52,583 bases of DNA. Origin: JABFWF01 sp035539135. Lineage in GTDB: Bacteria > Pseudomonadota > Gammaproteobacteria > Xanthomonadales > Xanthomonadaceae. A program made the translations under genes and the position numbers. The stretch lies in contig DATLJD010000003.1 in assembly GCA_035539135.1 (NCBI GenBank), positions 1 to 52,583 on the forward strand, written 5' to 3'. The first letter of the stretch is position 1. The number at the start of each line of letters is the position of its first letter. This document shows positions 26,700 through 35,519 of this stretch, piece after piece. The notes under the pieces were generated by a model. It did no database searches. It was given only the letters and a program-made list of their open reading frames with translations, and had not been told where the DNA came from.

Positions 26700-27300
26700 G
26701 GCCGGCGCACCACGCCGCCCACGCGATCCAGCCGAACCACGCCGCCAGCGCGATCCGCGCCGCGACGCCGCCGGCGATCGGCAACAGTCCCTGCGCGGCG
26801 AGCAACATCGCGCCTGCGGCCAGCGCGGCACCGACCGCGGGCGCGCGCCATCCGCGCAGGCTGCGCGCGCCCAGGGCGCACAGCGCGAGGCCGGCGACCG
26901 CGGCCAGCCACCACAGTGTCCACGCCGCGACGTGCCAGCGCGCGGGGCCCTGGTCCAGCGCATGGCCGAGCCGCAGCGGCCAGGCGCCCTGCGCGGCGAA
27001 CGCGAGCGCCGACAGCTGCAACAGGGTCGCGCCGACGCGGGCGGCGAAAGCCGCGCCGCGCGACGCCAGCGCGCGATGCAGGCCCTGCGCCGCCATCGCC
27101 GCGAGCAGCCCGGGCAGCACGAAGCCCAGCAGGTTGAACGCGCTCGCCCCCGGCATTCCGGTCGCGCCCAGCAGCGCCGGCGGATCGGCCGCATGCCGGT
27201 AGCCTGGTACGCGCGCGGCGAAGGCGATCAGGGCGAATGCGCAACACGGACCGGCGAGCAGGCCGGCGAGCGTGGACCAGGACAGGCGCGATCGGAACAT
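26680..27300 (-). CDS. DUF998 family membrane protein
   Basis: A 206-residue integral membrane protein with about six hydrophobic segments, matching the DUF998 family (for example the N-terminal LAGLLAGPCCAFALIAFAARVPGYRHAADPPALLGA and FNLLGFVLPGLLAAMAAQGL). Function unknown. It overlaps the SemiSWEET gene tail-to-tail by 20 bases and is divergent from cnoX. No terminator is seen in the overlap, so the two transcripts must be partly complementary at their 3' ends. Start ATG at 27300. Confidence 0.8.
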   Translation of the reverse strand: MFRSRLSWSTLAGLLAGPCCAFALIAFAARVPGYRHAADPPALLGATGMPGASAFNLLGFVLPGLLAAMAAQGLHRALASRGAAFAARVGATLLQLSALAFAAQGAWPLRLGHALDQGPARWHVAAWTLWWLAAVAGLALCALGARSLRGWRAPAVGAALAAGAMLLAAQGLLPIAGGVAARIALAAWFGWIAWAAWCAGLSRGAA

Positions 27301-27449
27301 CGGCGCATGCTACCCGTCGCGGCGGATGTCGCGGCGCCGGGCATGACCACGCCCCCGGCAAGACGCCGCCGCCACCGCAACGATGCGACCATGGGCCCTT
27401 GCAAGCGCGTGCGCGCGCCGCCATCTGCCCATTTTCCGGACGACATTCC

Positions 27450-28316
27450 ATGGACGCCAATCCCCACGTCATCGACGTCAGCACCGAAACCTTCGAAGCA
27501 CAAGTCCTGCAGCAGTCGCTGCAGGTGCCGGTGCTGGTCGACTTCTGGGCGACCTGGTGCGGCCCGTGCAAGACCCTCGGGCCGATCCTCGAGAAGCTCG
27601 CCGCCGAGTACAACGGCGCGTTCGTGCTCGCCAAGGTCGACGTCGACCGCGAACAGCAACTGGCCGCGGTGTTCCAGGTGCGTTCGGTGCCGACAGTGAT
27701 GCTGCTCAAGGACGGGCAGCTGGTCGACGGCTTCCCCGGCGCGCTGCCGGAAGGCCAGCTGCGCGAATTCCTCGCCCACCACGGCATCACGCCGCTGGAA
27801 GGCGCGTCCGCGGAGGCCGGGGCAGCGGAGGCGCCACCCGCCGACCCGCACGCCGAGGTGCTGCGCCTGCGCAAGGCGATCGACGCGGAGCCGGACAAGC
27901 CGGAATTGAAGCTGGACCTGGCGCTCGCCCTGCTCGCGATCGGCGCCGCCGGCGAAGCCGAGCAGCTGCTCGACGGGCTGCCGGCCAACCTCGCCACCGA
28001 CGAGCGCGCGGTCCGCGCCCGCGCCCGTCTCGCCTTCGCCGCGCTGCTGCGCGACGCGCCGCCGGCGGAAGTGCTTGAATCGGCGATCGCCGCGGATCCC
28101 GGCGACCTGCGCGCGCGCCACCTGCTCGGCGTGCGCCACCTGGTCGCCGGGCGCTCGGAGGAAGCACTCGCGCAGTTCCTGGAGATGCTGCAGCGCGACC
28201 GCGGCTACGAGGACGGCCTGCCGCGCAAGACCCTGATTGACGCGTTCCGGGTGATCGAAGACGAGGACCTGGTCGGGCGCTACCGGCGCAGGATGGCCTC
28301 GTTGCTGCTGGTGTGA
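27450..28316 (+). CDS. cnoX: CnoX/YbbN-type chaperedoxin
   Basis: Thioredoxin fused to TPR-like repeats. In E. coli CnoX (YbbN) holds bleach-damaged proteins and hands them to GroEL. Residues 1-110 are the thioredoxin domain with WCGPC at 36-40 and the cis-proline P81 (SVPTVML). Residues ~140-288 are helical repeats ending in the family's RDRGYEDGLPRKTLIDAFRVI. E. coli CnoX lacks the first cysteine and is not an oxidoreductase; here both cysteines are present, so redox activity is likely. The ATG at 27450 is the first in frame with the fold. The divergent DUF998 gene is upstream, and a heptamer repeat array follows the stop. Confidence 0.92.
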   Translation: MDANPHVIDVSTETFEAQVLQQSLQVPVLVDFWATWCGPCKTLGPILEKLAAEYNGAFVLAKVDVDREQQLAAVFQVRSVPTVMLLKDGQLVDGFPGALPEGQLREFLAHHGITPLEGASAEAGAAEAPPADPHAEVLRLRKAIDAEPDKPELKLDLALALLAIGAAGEAEQLLDGLPANLATDERAVRARARLAFAALLRDAPPAEVLESAIAADPGDLRARHLLGVRHLVAGRSEEALAQFLEMLQRDRGYEDGLPRKTLIDAFRVIEDEDLVGRYRRRMASLLLV

Positions 28317-28327
28317 GCCGCGAAGGG

Positions 28328-28360
<33 letters not shown>

Positions 28361-28370
28361 CGGCTTCTAC

Positions 28371-28431
28371 CGGCTCCCGGCTCCCGGCTCCCGGCTCCCG
28401 GCTCCCGGCTCCCGGCTCCCGGCTCCCGGCT
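28371..28431. repeat. Heptamer array (CGGCTCC)8
   Basis: Eight exact tandem copies of CGGCTCC (28371-28426) plus a partial ninth. On the minus strand the unit is GGGAGCC, so it is largely complementary to the preceding CCGGTAA array and the pair could fold as an imperfect hairpin. Exact copies of this number suggest recent slippage. Confidence 0.95.
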
Positions 28432-28487
28432 ATTCAACAATACGCATGCGTATGGCATGCTGGCAGGCCCCCGCACGCCGGCCCGCC

Positions 28488-28943
28488 ATGCGCCTGAGCT
28501 TCGCCAACCTGCGCCGTTTCTGGAACCTGTGGCCGCCCTACCTGTTCACCGGGATCCGGGTGCTGGAGGTGTCGCCCGACGGGCTGTACGCGAAGGTGCG
28601 GCTGCGCCTGCACTTCTGGAACCGCAACGCCTTCGGCACCCACTTCGGCGGCAGCCTGCTGGCGATGGTCAATCCGTTCTGGCCGCTGCTGGTGCTGCAC
28701 CGCATCGGCGGCGATTACATCGTGTGGGACACGAAGAACGAAATCGAATTCGTCAAGGCGATGCGCGAGGACGTGTTCGCCGAGTTCCGGCTGGATCCGG
28801 CGGTCGTCGAGGAGATGCGCGCGCAGGCCGCGGATGGCGGCAAGGTGCTGCGCTGGTTTCCGTTCGAGATCGCGAGCGCGTCCGGGGAGGTCGCCGCGCG
28901 CGGCCGCATCGAGGTCTACGTGCGCCGCAAGCGCGGGCGCTGA
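28488..28943 (+). CDS. DUF4442 hotdog-fold protein (thioesterase-like)
   Basis: A 151-residue protein of the DUF4442 family, which has the hotdog fold of acyl-CoA thioesterases. Recognisable parts are RRFWNLWPPYLFTGIRVLEVSPDG, HFWNRNAFGTHFGGSLLAMVNPFW (the central helix region) and the end-strand GRIEVYVRRK. A catalytic acid is not obvious. The start is uncertain: ATG 28488 (MRLSFANL) is preferred because homologous character begins there; an in-frame ATG at 28446 would add 14 residues and would start 15 bases after the heptamer array. Neither has a clear ribosome site. Its substrate is unknown. It converges on a SnoaL-like gene with 13 bases between stops. Confidence 0.82.
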   Translation: MRLSFANLRRFWNLWPPYLFTGIRVLEVSPDGLYAKVRLRLHFWNRNAFGTHFGGSLLAMVNPFWPLLVLHRIGGDYIVWDTKNEIEFVKAMREDVFAEFRLDPAVVEEMRAQAADGGKVLRWFPFEIASASGEVAARGRIEVYVRRKRGR

Positions 28944-28956
28944 GGTACCCGGCGCG

Positions 28957-29502
28957 TCAGGCGCGCGGGCAGGCCTGCGGCCGCGCGGCGCGGAACGCGG
29001 CGGCTTCCTCGGCGGTCGCCGGGCGCGGCTGGTCGCCATCGTCGAACTCGACCCGCCACGTGCCGTCCGCGCCCTTGCGCCAGACCGAGCGGAAGTGGCC
29101 GAGGTAGAAGCGCTGCTTCGCGGTGGGATCGAGCACTTCGCTCAGCGCGGGACCGGTGGACCAGACGAGGTCCTCGGCACCGTTCGCCGTGGTCCGCTCC
29201 GGATACCACTCCAGGCGCACGCGCTTGCCTTCGACGATGCCGTTCCACTGGCGCACGATCTCGGCGCGGCCGTGGTCGGGCCGCGGGCCGCTGGTGCCGA
29301 ACGCGGCCTGCTCGCCGACGTGGTCGGCGAAGGCGGCCGCGTCGTGCTCGGCGACCGAACGCGCGAAGCTCATCTCGCGCGCCCACACGGCGCACTCGAC
29401 CTCGCTGAGCGCGGGGGCCGGTGCCGGCGCCGGCGGCGCGTCGGCGGCGGCCGCCGGCAGGGACAGGGCCAGGAGGACTGCGGGCAGGCAATGACGGCGC
29501 AT
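28957..29502 (-). CDS. Secreted SnoaL/DUF4440-like protein
   Basis: A 181-residue protein with a signal peptide (residues 1-20, LLALSLPAAAADA) and an NTF2/SnoaL-like domain. The domain shows an N-terminal helix (CAVWAREMSFARSVAEHDAAAFADHV), the F-G-T-S-G segment, GRAEIVRQWNGIVEG and the strands LEWYPERTTAN and YLGHFRSVWRKGADGTWRVEFDDGD, a typical DUF4440 core. These folds serve as small-molecule-binding or catalytic cones; no specific substrate is apparent. The ATG at 29502 has a CGGAG site. It is divergent from hutI, 148 bases away. Confidence 0.82.
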   Translation of the reverse strand: MRRHCLPAVLLALSLPAAAADAPPAPAPAPALSEVECAVWAREMSFARSVAEHDAAAFADHVGEQAAFGTSGPRPDHGRAEIVRQWNGIVEGKRVRLEWYPERTTANGAEDLVWSTGPALSEVLDPTAKQRFYLGHFRSVWRKGADGTWRVEFDDGDQPRPATAEEAAAFRAARPQACPRA

Positions 29503-29650
29503 GACGACTCCGTTCGGGGAGGGTGGGCGGAGACGTCGTCCCCTGGCGGCCCCATTGTCGCCCGCGGACAGCCGCGCGGCTTTGCACCGTTTGGCTGCTG
29601 CCGCCCGTGCTCCGCATGACTTTGCGCCGCGCATCGCCGACACTCGCGCG

Positions 29651-30880
29651 ATGCCCGCCCTCGCTCCCCGCTTCGACGGCCTGATCCTCGGCGCCTCGCT
29701 GGCCACCCTCGACGGCGAGGGCTATGCCGCGATCGAGGACGGCGCCCTCGGCTGGCGCGCCGGCCGCATCGCCTTCGTCGGCACCCGCCACGCCCTGCCC
29801 GGCGCGCCGCACGCGCTGGCCGTCGAGGTGATCGAGGCCGACGGCTGGATCACGCCGGGCCTGGTCGACTGCCACACCCACCTGGTGTTCGCCGGCGACC
29901 GCGCGCGCGAGTTCGAGCAACGGCTCCAGGGCGCGAGCTACGAGGAAATCGCGCGCGCCGGCGGCGGCATCCTGTCCAGCGTGCGCGCGGTGCGCGCCGC
30001 GAGCGAGGAGGAGTTGCTCGCGCAGTCGCTGCCGCGCGCGGCCGCGCTGGTCGCCGACGGGGCGACCACGCTGGAGATCAAGTCGGGTTACGGCCTGGAC
30101 TTCGACAACGAACGCAAGATGCTGCGGGTCGCGCGCCGGCTCGGCGAGGCGCTGGGCGTGGACGTGCGCACGACCTACCTGGGCGCGCACGCGCTGCCGC
30201 CGGAGTTCGCCGGCGACGCCGACGGCTACGTCGACGCGGTCGTCGCCTGGCTGCCGCGCCTGCACGCCGAAGGCCTGGTGGACGCGGTGGACGCCTTCTG
30301 CGAAGGGATCGGCTTCAGTCCGGCGCAGACGCGGCGCGTGTTCGAAGCCGCGCGCGCGCTCGGCCTGCCGGTCAAGCTGCACGCCGACCAGCTGAGCGAC
30401 CTCGGCGGCGCCGCGCTCGCGGCCGGCTTCGACGCCCTGTCGGCCGACCACATCGAGCACACCGGCGAGGACGGGGTGCGCGCGATGGCCGCGCACGGCA
30501 CCGTCGCGGTGCTGCTGCCGGGCGCCTTCCACGTGCTGCGCGAGACGACGCTGCCGCCGCTGGACCTGCTGCGCGCGCACGGCGTGCCGATGGCGGTCGC
30601 GACCGACTGCAATCCCGGCACCTCGCCGCTGATGTCGCTACGCCAGGCGATGCAGCTGGCCTGCACCCATTTCCGGCTGACGCCGGAAGAGGCGCTGCGC
30701 GGCGCGACGACGCACGCCGCGCGCGCGCTTGGCCTGGCCGACCGCGGTTTGCTGCGGGTCGGCCAGCGCGCGGATTTCGTGCACTGGCAGGTCGGCCACC
30801 CGGCCGAACTGTGCTACTGGCTGGGCGGACGGCTCGCGCGCGCGGTATACGCGGGCGGCCACGTCGTCGGCCCCGCATGA
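29651..30880 (+). CDS. hutI: Imidazolonepropionase
   Basis: HutI hydrolyses 4-imidazolone-5-propanoate to N-formimino-L-glutamate, the third step of histidine degradation. The 409-residue protein shows metal ligands H75 and H77 (DCHTHLVF), the family-specific FAGDRAREFEQRLQGASYEEIARAGGGI, TTLEIKSGYGLD, KLHADQLSD and ATDCNPGTSP. All of these are conserved in HutI and distinguish it from other amidohydrolases. The start is ATG 29651, giving MPALAPRFDGLILGA. The usual hutH, hutU and hutG partners are not adjacent, so the gene is separated from the rest of the pathway here. Confidence 0.94.
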   Translation: MPALAPRFDGLILGASLATLDGEGYAAIEDGALGWRAGRIAFVGTRHALPGAPHALAVEVIEADGWITPGLVDCHTHLVFAGDRAREFEQRLQGASYEEIARAGGGILSSVRAVRAASEEELLAQSLPRAAALVADGATTLEIKSGYGLDFDNERKMLRVARRLGEALGVDVRTTYLGAHALPPEFAGDADGYVDAVVAWLPRLHAEGLVDAVDAFCEGIGFSPAQTRRVFEAARALGLPVKLHADQLSDLGGAALAAGFDALSADHIEHTGEDGVRAMAAHGTVAVLLPGAFHVLRETTLPPLDLLRAHGVPMAVATDCNPGTSPLMSLRQAMQLACTHFRLTPEEALRGATTHAARALGLADRGLLRVGQRADFVHWQVGHPAELCYWLGGRLARAVYAGGHVVGPA

Positions 30881-30906
30881 CGTTTCGACGAACCACGAGG
30901 AACCCC

Positions 30907-32106
30907 ATGACCCGCACCCTGCTCGCCGCCGCCCTCGCCTGCGCCCTGTCCCTGTCCGCCCACGCCGCCGCGCCGGACGCGGCGACGCGCCTGGTGCAGG
31001 ACGCCGTGATCGTCGACACCCACATCGACGCGCCGGGCATGCTCACCGACCGCTGGATGGACCTAGGCGAAGCGGCGCAGGGCCGCGAGTTCGACTATCC
31101 GAAGGCGCGCGCGGGCGGACTGGACGTCGCCTTCATGTCCATCTACACATCGCCGAAGCAGGACGCAGATGGCACCGCCTGGCAGGCCGCCAACGAGATG
31201 ATCGACGCGGTGGAAGCGCTGGCGCAGCGGCATCCGGACCGCTTCGCCCTGCTGCGCTCGCCGGGCGACGTCGAGCGCCTGCGCGCGGGCGACCGCGTGC
31301 TGCTGCCGCTGGGCATGGAGAACGGGGCGCCGCTGGGCGACGACCTCGCCAACGTGCGGTTCTTCTTCGACCGCGGCGTGCGCTACATCACCCTCGCCCA
31401 CAGCGCCGCCAACCGGATCGCCGATTCGTCCTACGCGCTGGAGCGCAAGTGGCACGGCCTGAGCCCGTTCGGGCGCCAGGTGGTCGCCGAGATGAACCGC
31501 CTCGGGATCATGGTGGACGTCTCTCACATCTCCGACGAGTCCGCGCGCGAAGCGATCGCGCTGAGCAAGGCGCCGGTGATCGCCAGCCATTCCGCGTTCC
31601 GCCACTTCACCCCCGACTTCGAGCGCAACATCAGCGACGAGCTGGCGAAGGCGGTGGCGGCGAAGGGCGGCGTGGTGCAGGTGCCCTTCGGCACCGCATT
31701 CGTGGACCCGCGCGGCGCCGCGGATACCCAGGCGCACTTCCGCGCGATCAACGACTTCAACGCGCGCAACGCCGAGCTGCGCGCGCAGGGCAAGCCGGAG
31801 CTCGACCGCGACCGCTTCGACCGCGAATGGGCGGCCGCCCACCCGGCGCCGGAGACGCCGATCACGGCGGTGCTCGACCAGATCGATTACGGCGTGAAGC
31901 TGCTCGGCGTGGACCACGTCGGCATCGGCTCGGACTTCGATGGCGTGGACGGCGAACTGCCCGACGGCCTGCGCAGCGTCGCCGACTACCCGAACCTGGT
32001 CGCCGGCCTGCAGGCGCGCGGCTACACGGACGACGACATCCGCAAGATCCTGGGCAGCAACCTGCTGCGGGTGTGGCGTGCGGTGGAGGCGGCGGCGACG
32101 CGCTGA
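30907..32106 (+). CDS. Membrane dipeptidase (peptidase M19), secreted
   Basis: A 399-residue zinc dipeptidase of the M19 (renal dipeptidase) family that cleaves dipeptides, including some with D-residues. A signal peptide occupies residues 1-21 (ALSLSAHAAA). Metal ligands visible include H39 and D41 (VDTHIDAP), the bridging glutamate region PLGMENG, the histidine of VDVSHISDESA, ASHSA, and the aspartate of IGSDFDGVDG. Position 26 bases after hutI on the same strand, with GAGG before the ATG at 30907, suggests the same transcript. A REP palindrome and the convergent pit gene follow. Confidence 0.92.
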   Translation: MTRTLLAAALACALSLSAHAAAPDAATRLVQDAVIVDTHIDAPGMLTDRWMDLGEAAQGREFDYPKARAGGLDVAFMSIYTSPKQDADGTAWQAANEMIDAVEALAQRHPDRFALLRSPGDVERLRAGDRVLLPLGMENGAPLGDDLANVRFFFDRGVRYITLAHSAANRIADSSYALERKWHGLSPFGRQVVAEMNRLGIMVDVSHISDESAREAIALSKAPVIASHSAFRHFTPDFERNISDELAKAVAAKGGVVQVPFGTAFVDPRGAADTQAHFRAINDFNARNAELRAQGKPELDRDRFDREWAAAHPAPETPITAVLDQIDYGVKLLGVDHVGIGSDFDGVDGELPDGLRSVADYPNLVAGLQARGYTDDDIRKILGSNLLRVWRAVEAAATR

Positions 32107-32108
32107 GC

Positions 32109-32158
32109 GCGGGACCGCCCTCCGGTAAAGCGGAGCAAGCTCCGCTCTACGGTCCCGC
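32109..32158. repeat. REP palindrome, copy 1 (convergent junction)
   Basis: On the minus strand it reads GTAGAGCGGAGCTTGCTCCG and continues as CTTTAC; the core GCGGAGC/GCTCCGC is a perfect palindrome (core 32125-32150). An outer GCGGGACCG/CGGTCCCGC pair (32109-32117, 32150-32158) closes a larger stem. It lies between the stops of the dipeptidase gene and pit and may serve as a shared 3' structure. The GTAG opening is typical of RAYT-associated REPs. Confidence 0.82.
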
Positions 32159-32167
32159 GGAGCCGGG

Positions 32168-33289
32168 TCATGCCCAGCCGAGCGCCTCGAACAGCCGCAG
32201 TGTCCCGTAGGCGATGCCGCCGGCGGCCGGGATCGTCAGGATCCACGCCCACACGATGCGCTCGATCACGGTCAGCTTGAGCGCGCGGGGGTTCTTGGCG
32301 AAACCGACGCCCATGATCGCGGTGGAGATGCTGTGGGTGGTGGACACCGGCATGCCGAAGTGGGCGGCGGTCACCAGGATCGTGGCCGAGGCCGACTCGG
32401 CGGCGAAGCCGTCGATCGGATGCAGCTTCACCATCTTGTGGCCCAGCGTCTTGATGATGCGCCAGCCGCCGGCCGCGGTGCCGGCCGCCATGACCAGCGC
32501 GCAGGTGGCGATGATCCAGCCGTCGATGTCCTGCTCGCCACCGTTGGGATGCAGGAAGGCCAGCCAGTCCGGCAGGTTGTCGAGGGTGCCGTTGGCCTGC
32601 GCGGCGAAGATCGTCAGGGCGATGATGCCCATCGTCTTCTGCGCGTCGTTGGTGCCGTGGGCGAAGCCCATGTAGGCCGCCGAGGCGAGTTGCGCCTTGC
32701 CGAAGAAGGCATTGACCCAGCGCGGCCGCGCGAGCCGCGACAGGGCCGTCCCCGAGCGCGCCAGCGCCGCGATCAGCGCGTACAGCAACCCGAGGATCAG
32801 CACACCGAGCAGGAAACCGGCGATCGGCGAACTCACCATCGGCACCAGCACCTTCCACAGCAGGCCCTTGTTGTGGGTCCAGCCGTCGCCTGCCGCCTGC
32901 GACCACACCAGCGCGTCCCAGTCGTTGTGGGCCGCGGCCAGCGCGGCGCCGCACAGCCCCCCGATCAGCGCATGGGAGGACGAGGACGGCAACCCCAGCC
33001 ACCAGGTGATCAGATTCCAGGTGATCCCGCCCAGCAGCGCGCACAGGATCACCTGCTGGGTGACGTTGACGACCTCGGTGTCGATCAGCCCGGACGCGAT
33101 CGTCTTGGCGACCGCGGTGCCCGCGAACGCGCCGATCAGGTTCATGCTCGCCGCCAGGATGACCGCGCTGCCGGGGGAGAGCACCTTGGTCGCGACCACC
33201 GTCGCGATCGAGTTGGCGGTGTCGTGGAAGCCGTTGATGAACTCGAACAGCAGGGCGGCCAGGATCACCACCAGCACCAGGGTCAGCAT
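32168..33289 (-). CDS. pit: Inorganic phosphate transporter PiT
   Basis: A 373-residue low-affinity phosphate (metal-phosphate/H+) symporter of the PiT family. The two internal repeats each carry the signature: FINGFHDTANSIATVVATKVLSP near the N-terminus, and GFAHGTNDAQKTMGIIAL in the second half. GGITWNLITWWLGLPSSSSHALIGGL and FGMPVSTTHSISTAIMGVG are the paired re-entrant regions. It follows the DUF47 gene by 10 bases, an arrangement common to Pit systems, and its start codon is the ATG at 33289. Confidence 0.95.
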   Translation of the reverse strand: MLTLVLVVILAALLFEFINGFHDTANSIATVVATKVLSPGSAVILAASMNLIGAFAGTAVAKTIASGLIDTEVVNVTQQVILCALLGGITWNLITWWLGLPSSSSHALIGGLCGAALAAAHNDWDALVWSQAAGDGWTHNKGLLWKVLVPMVSSPIAGFLLGVLILGLLYALIAALARSGTALSRLARPRWVNAFFGKAQLASAAYMGFAHGTNDAQKTMGIIALTIFAAQANGTLDNLPDWLAFLHPNGGEQDIDGWIIATCALVMAAGTAAGGWRIIKTLGHKMVKLHPIDGFAAESASATILVTAAHFGMPVSTTHSISTAIMGVGFAKNPRALKLTVIERIVWAWILTIPAAGGIAYGTLRLFEALGWA

Positions 33290-33299
33290 GGCGGTGGTC

Positions 33300-33926
33300 T
33301 CAGCTGTTCTTCAGCACGATTTCGTAGGCGACCACGCCCGCCTCGCGGCAACGGTCGATCGCCTTCTCGAGGATCTCGAAGAATTCCTTGAGCAGGAACA
33401 TCTCGGCCGCGTCGAGGTTGCCGGAGTAGATGTCGCGGTGCAGCTCGAGGATCAGGCGGTCGGCCTCGGTCTCGATCACCCGCAGGCGGTCGTTGAGCTG
33501 CTTCATCGGCTCCAGCCGCATGTGGCGCAGCTCGTGGACCATCTCGACCACCACGCCGGCGGCCTTCTCCAGCATCGCCGCGCGCGGGGCGAAATCGATC
33601 TCCTCCAGCCGGTGCCGGGCCAGCACGTAGCGGTCGGCGAAGCGCTCGACCTGCTTGGGGATCTTGTACAGCGCCGAACCCAGCGCCTCGATGTCCTCGC
33701 GCTCGATCGGGGTGATGAAGCTGTCCACCAGCGCCTGGCTGATCCGGTTGGATGCGTCGCGCTCGCGCTGGCGGGCCAGCTTGAAGGCGTCCAGGCTGGG
33801 CGTGGCCTGCGGCGCGCGCAGCATCTCGTGCAGCGCGCGGGTGCTCTCGTGGGCGGCGGCGGCGGCCTCGTCCAGCAGCGCGAAGAACTGCTTGCCCTGG
33901 CCGAAGATGGTCTGCAAGGAAAACAT
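33300..33926 (-). CDS. DUF47 family PhoU-like Pit accessory protein
   Basis: A 208-residue, mostly helical cytoplasmic protein of the DUF47/PhoU-like family. It is encoded directly before pit, where such proteins are thought to regulate phosphate uptake. Characteristic parts are QGKQFFALLDEAAAAAHESTRAL at the start, the middle IEREDIEALGSALYKIPKQVERFADRY, and ETEADRLILELHRDIYSG. These are the acidic metal-binding helices of the family. Start ATG 33926. A weak Pho-box-like sequence lies 36-53 bases upstream but is not convincing. Confidence 0.92.
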   Translation of the reverse strand: MFSLQTIFGQGKQFFALLDEAAAAAHESTRALHEMLRAPQATPSLDAFKLARQRERDASNRISQALVDSFITPIEREDIEALGSALYKIPKQVERFADRYVLARHRLEEIDFAPRAAMLEKAAGVVVEMVHELRHMRLEPMKQLNDRLRVIETEADRLILELHRDIYSGNLDAAEMFLLKEFFEILEKAIDRCREAGVVAYEIVLKNS

Positions 33927-34208
33927 GGAACGGCGCCCCCAGATGCGGAAGCCGGCAGGATATGTCGATCGTGTGACGCTTTTGTTGCAGCCGGCGCCGA
34001 TGGCGCGTCCCGGGCGGGGCCGCCGGCCGCGCAGGGTCGTGTCCGGGGCCTGCGGCGCCCGCTGCTATGATCCGGCGCCTGCCCCCTCCCTGGATTTCGC
34101 CTTCATTCCGCTCCTGCGCCGCCGCGCCCGCCCGCTCCACGCCGCCCACCGCCGGCCGCCCGGCGGCCGGACGCGGCGCCCCGTTCCCCCTTCCCGCCGT
34201 GAGCGCCC

Positions 34209-35519
34209 GTGTTCGAGCTGCTGATCGTCGTCGTCCTGGTCCTGTTCAACGCCTTCTTCGCGCTGTCGGAGATGGCGGTGATGACCTCGCGCAAGAGCCG
34301 CCTGCGGCAGATGGCTGAACACAGCGCCGGCGCGCGCAAGGCGCTGCAGCTCGCGGAGCACCCGGACAACCTGCTGTCCACGGTCCAGATCGGCATCACC
34401 CTGCTGGGCATCCTCACCGGCCTGTTCGGCGGCGAGGCGATCGGCCAGGCCATCGGCGAGTGGCTGGTCGACTTCTGGCCGGATGCGCGCGAATACGCGG
34501 CCGGGATCGGCATCGGCACGGCGGTTGGGCTGATCACCGCCGCACAGGTCATTTTCGGCGAACTCATCCCCAAGCGGCTCGCACTGACCAACTCCGAGGC
34601 GATCGCGTGCAAGGTCGCGCTGCCGCTCGACTGGCTCGCGCGTGCCGCCAAGCCGGTCGTGCTGGCCCTCGGCGCCATCACCCGCCTGGTGCTGCGGCTG
34701 CTCGGGTTCCGCGACGACGACCGCAACGCGATCACCGAAGAGGAGATCCGGCTGCTGGTGGCCGAGAGCCACGAGCAGGGCGTGATCGACTCCGACGAGC
34801 GCAACATGATGCAGCGGGTGATGCGCCTGGGCGACCGCACGGTGGACAGCCTGATGACGCCGCGCACGCGGATCGCCTGGCTGGACGCGGCGGCCGGCGT
34901 GGACGAGAACCTGGACGCGATGCGGGCCACGCCGTACTCGCGCTACCCCGTCTACCGCGAGAGCGATTCGGACGTGCTCGGCGTGCTCGAGGTCAAGGCG
35001 CTGATCGACGACCTCGGCCGCGGCCAGCCGGACCTGTTCGCGACGTTGCGGCCGGCGGTGTTCGTGTCCGAGTCCATGCACGCGCTGAAGCTGCTGGAAC
35101 TGTTCCGCGAGGAACAGCAGTCGCTGGCGCTGGTGGTCGACGAATATGGCGACGTCACCGGCCTGGTCACCCTCAACGACCTGATGGGCGCGGTGATCGG
35201 GCGCGTGCAGTCCGGCGAGCACGCCGACACCAAGGCCGCGGTGATCGTGCGCGAGGACGGCTCGCTGCTGGTCGACGGCGCGCTGCCGATCGAGGACCTG
35301 CGCGAGCTGATGGGCACCGGCGCGCTGCCCGGCGAAGAGGAGCACGACTACCACACCGCCGCCGGCATGGCGATCGCGCACTTCGGGCGCATCCCCAATA
35401 CCGGAGAGCACTACGCGTGGGGCGGCTGGCGGATCGAGGTGGTGGACCTGGACGGCCCGCGCGTGGACAAGCTGCTGCTGCAGCGTATCGGCGATGGCGA
35501 GGCCGGCGATGACGTCTGA
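34209..35519 (+). CDS. CNNM/CorC-type (HlyC/CorC family) transporter
   Basis: A 436-residue membrane protein with three modules. The N-terminal DUF21/CNNM transmembrane domain spans residues ~1-180 and contains FNAFFALSEMAVMTSRKSRL and the conserved FGELIPKRLALTNSE. A CBS-domain pair spans ~210-335 (RTVDSLMTPRTRI and ALVVDEYGDVTGLVTLNDL). A CorC_HlyC FAD-like C-terminal domain follows from ~350, with DGALPIEDLRELM. Related proteins export Mg2+ or Co2+. The name 'hemolysin' used for this family is historical; there is no toxin sequence here. It lies opposite the DUF47 gene with a 282-base spacer, and its stop overlaps the exoD-like gene by 11 bases. Confidence 0.93.
   Translation: MFELLIVVVLVLFNAFFALSEMAVMTSRKSRLRQMAEHSAGARKALQLAEHPDNLLSTVQIGITLLGILTGLFGGEAIGQAIGEWLVDFWPDAREYAAGIGIGTAVGLITAAQVIFGELIPKRLALTNSEAIACKVALPLDWLARAAKPVVLALGAITRLVLRLLGFRDDDRNAITEEEIRLLVAESHEQGVIDSDERNMMQRVMRLGDRTVDSLMTPRTRIAWLDAAAGVDENLDAMRATPYSRYPVYRESDSDVLGVLEVKALIDDLGRGQPDLFATLRPAVFVSESMHALKLLELFREEQQSLALVVDEYGDVTGLVTLNDLMGAVIGRVQSGEHADTKAAVIVREDGSLLVDGALPIEDLRELMGTGALPGEEEHDYHTAAGMAIAHFGRIPNTGEHYAWGGWRIEVVDLDGPRVDKLLLQRIGDGEAGDDV

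Noticed and set aside
34209..35519. Hemolysin/toxin
   Set aside because: The HlyC/CorC family name is historical; the domains (CNNM, CBS, CorC) are those of an ion transporter.
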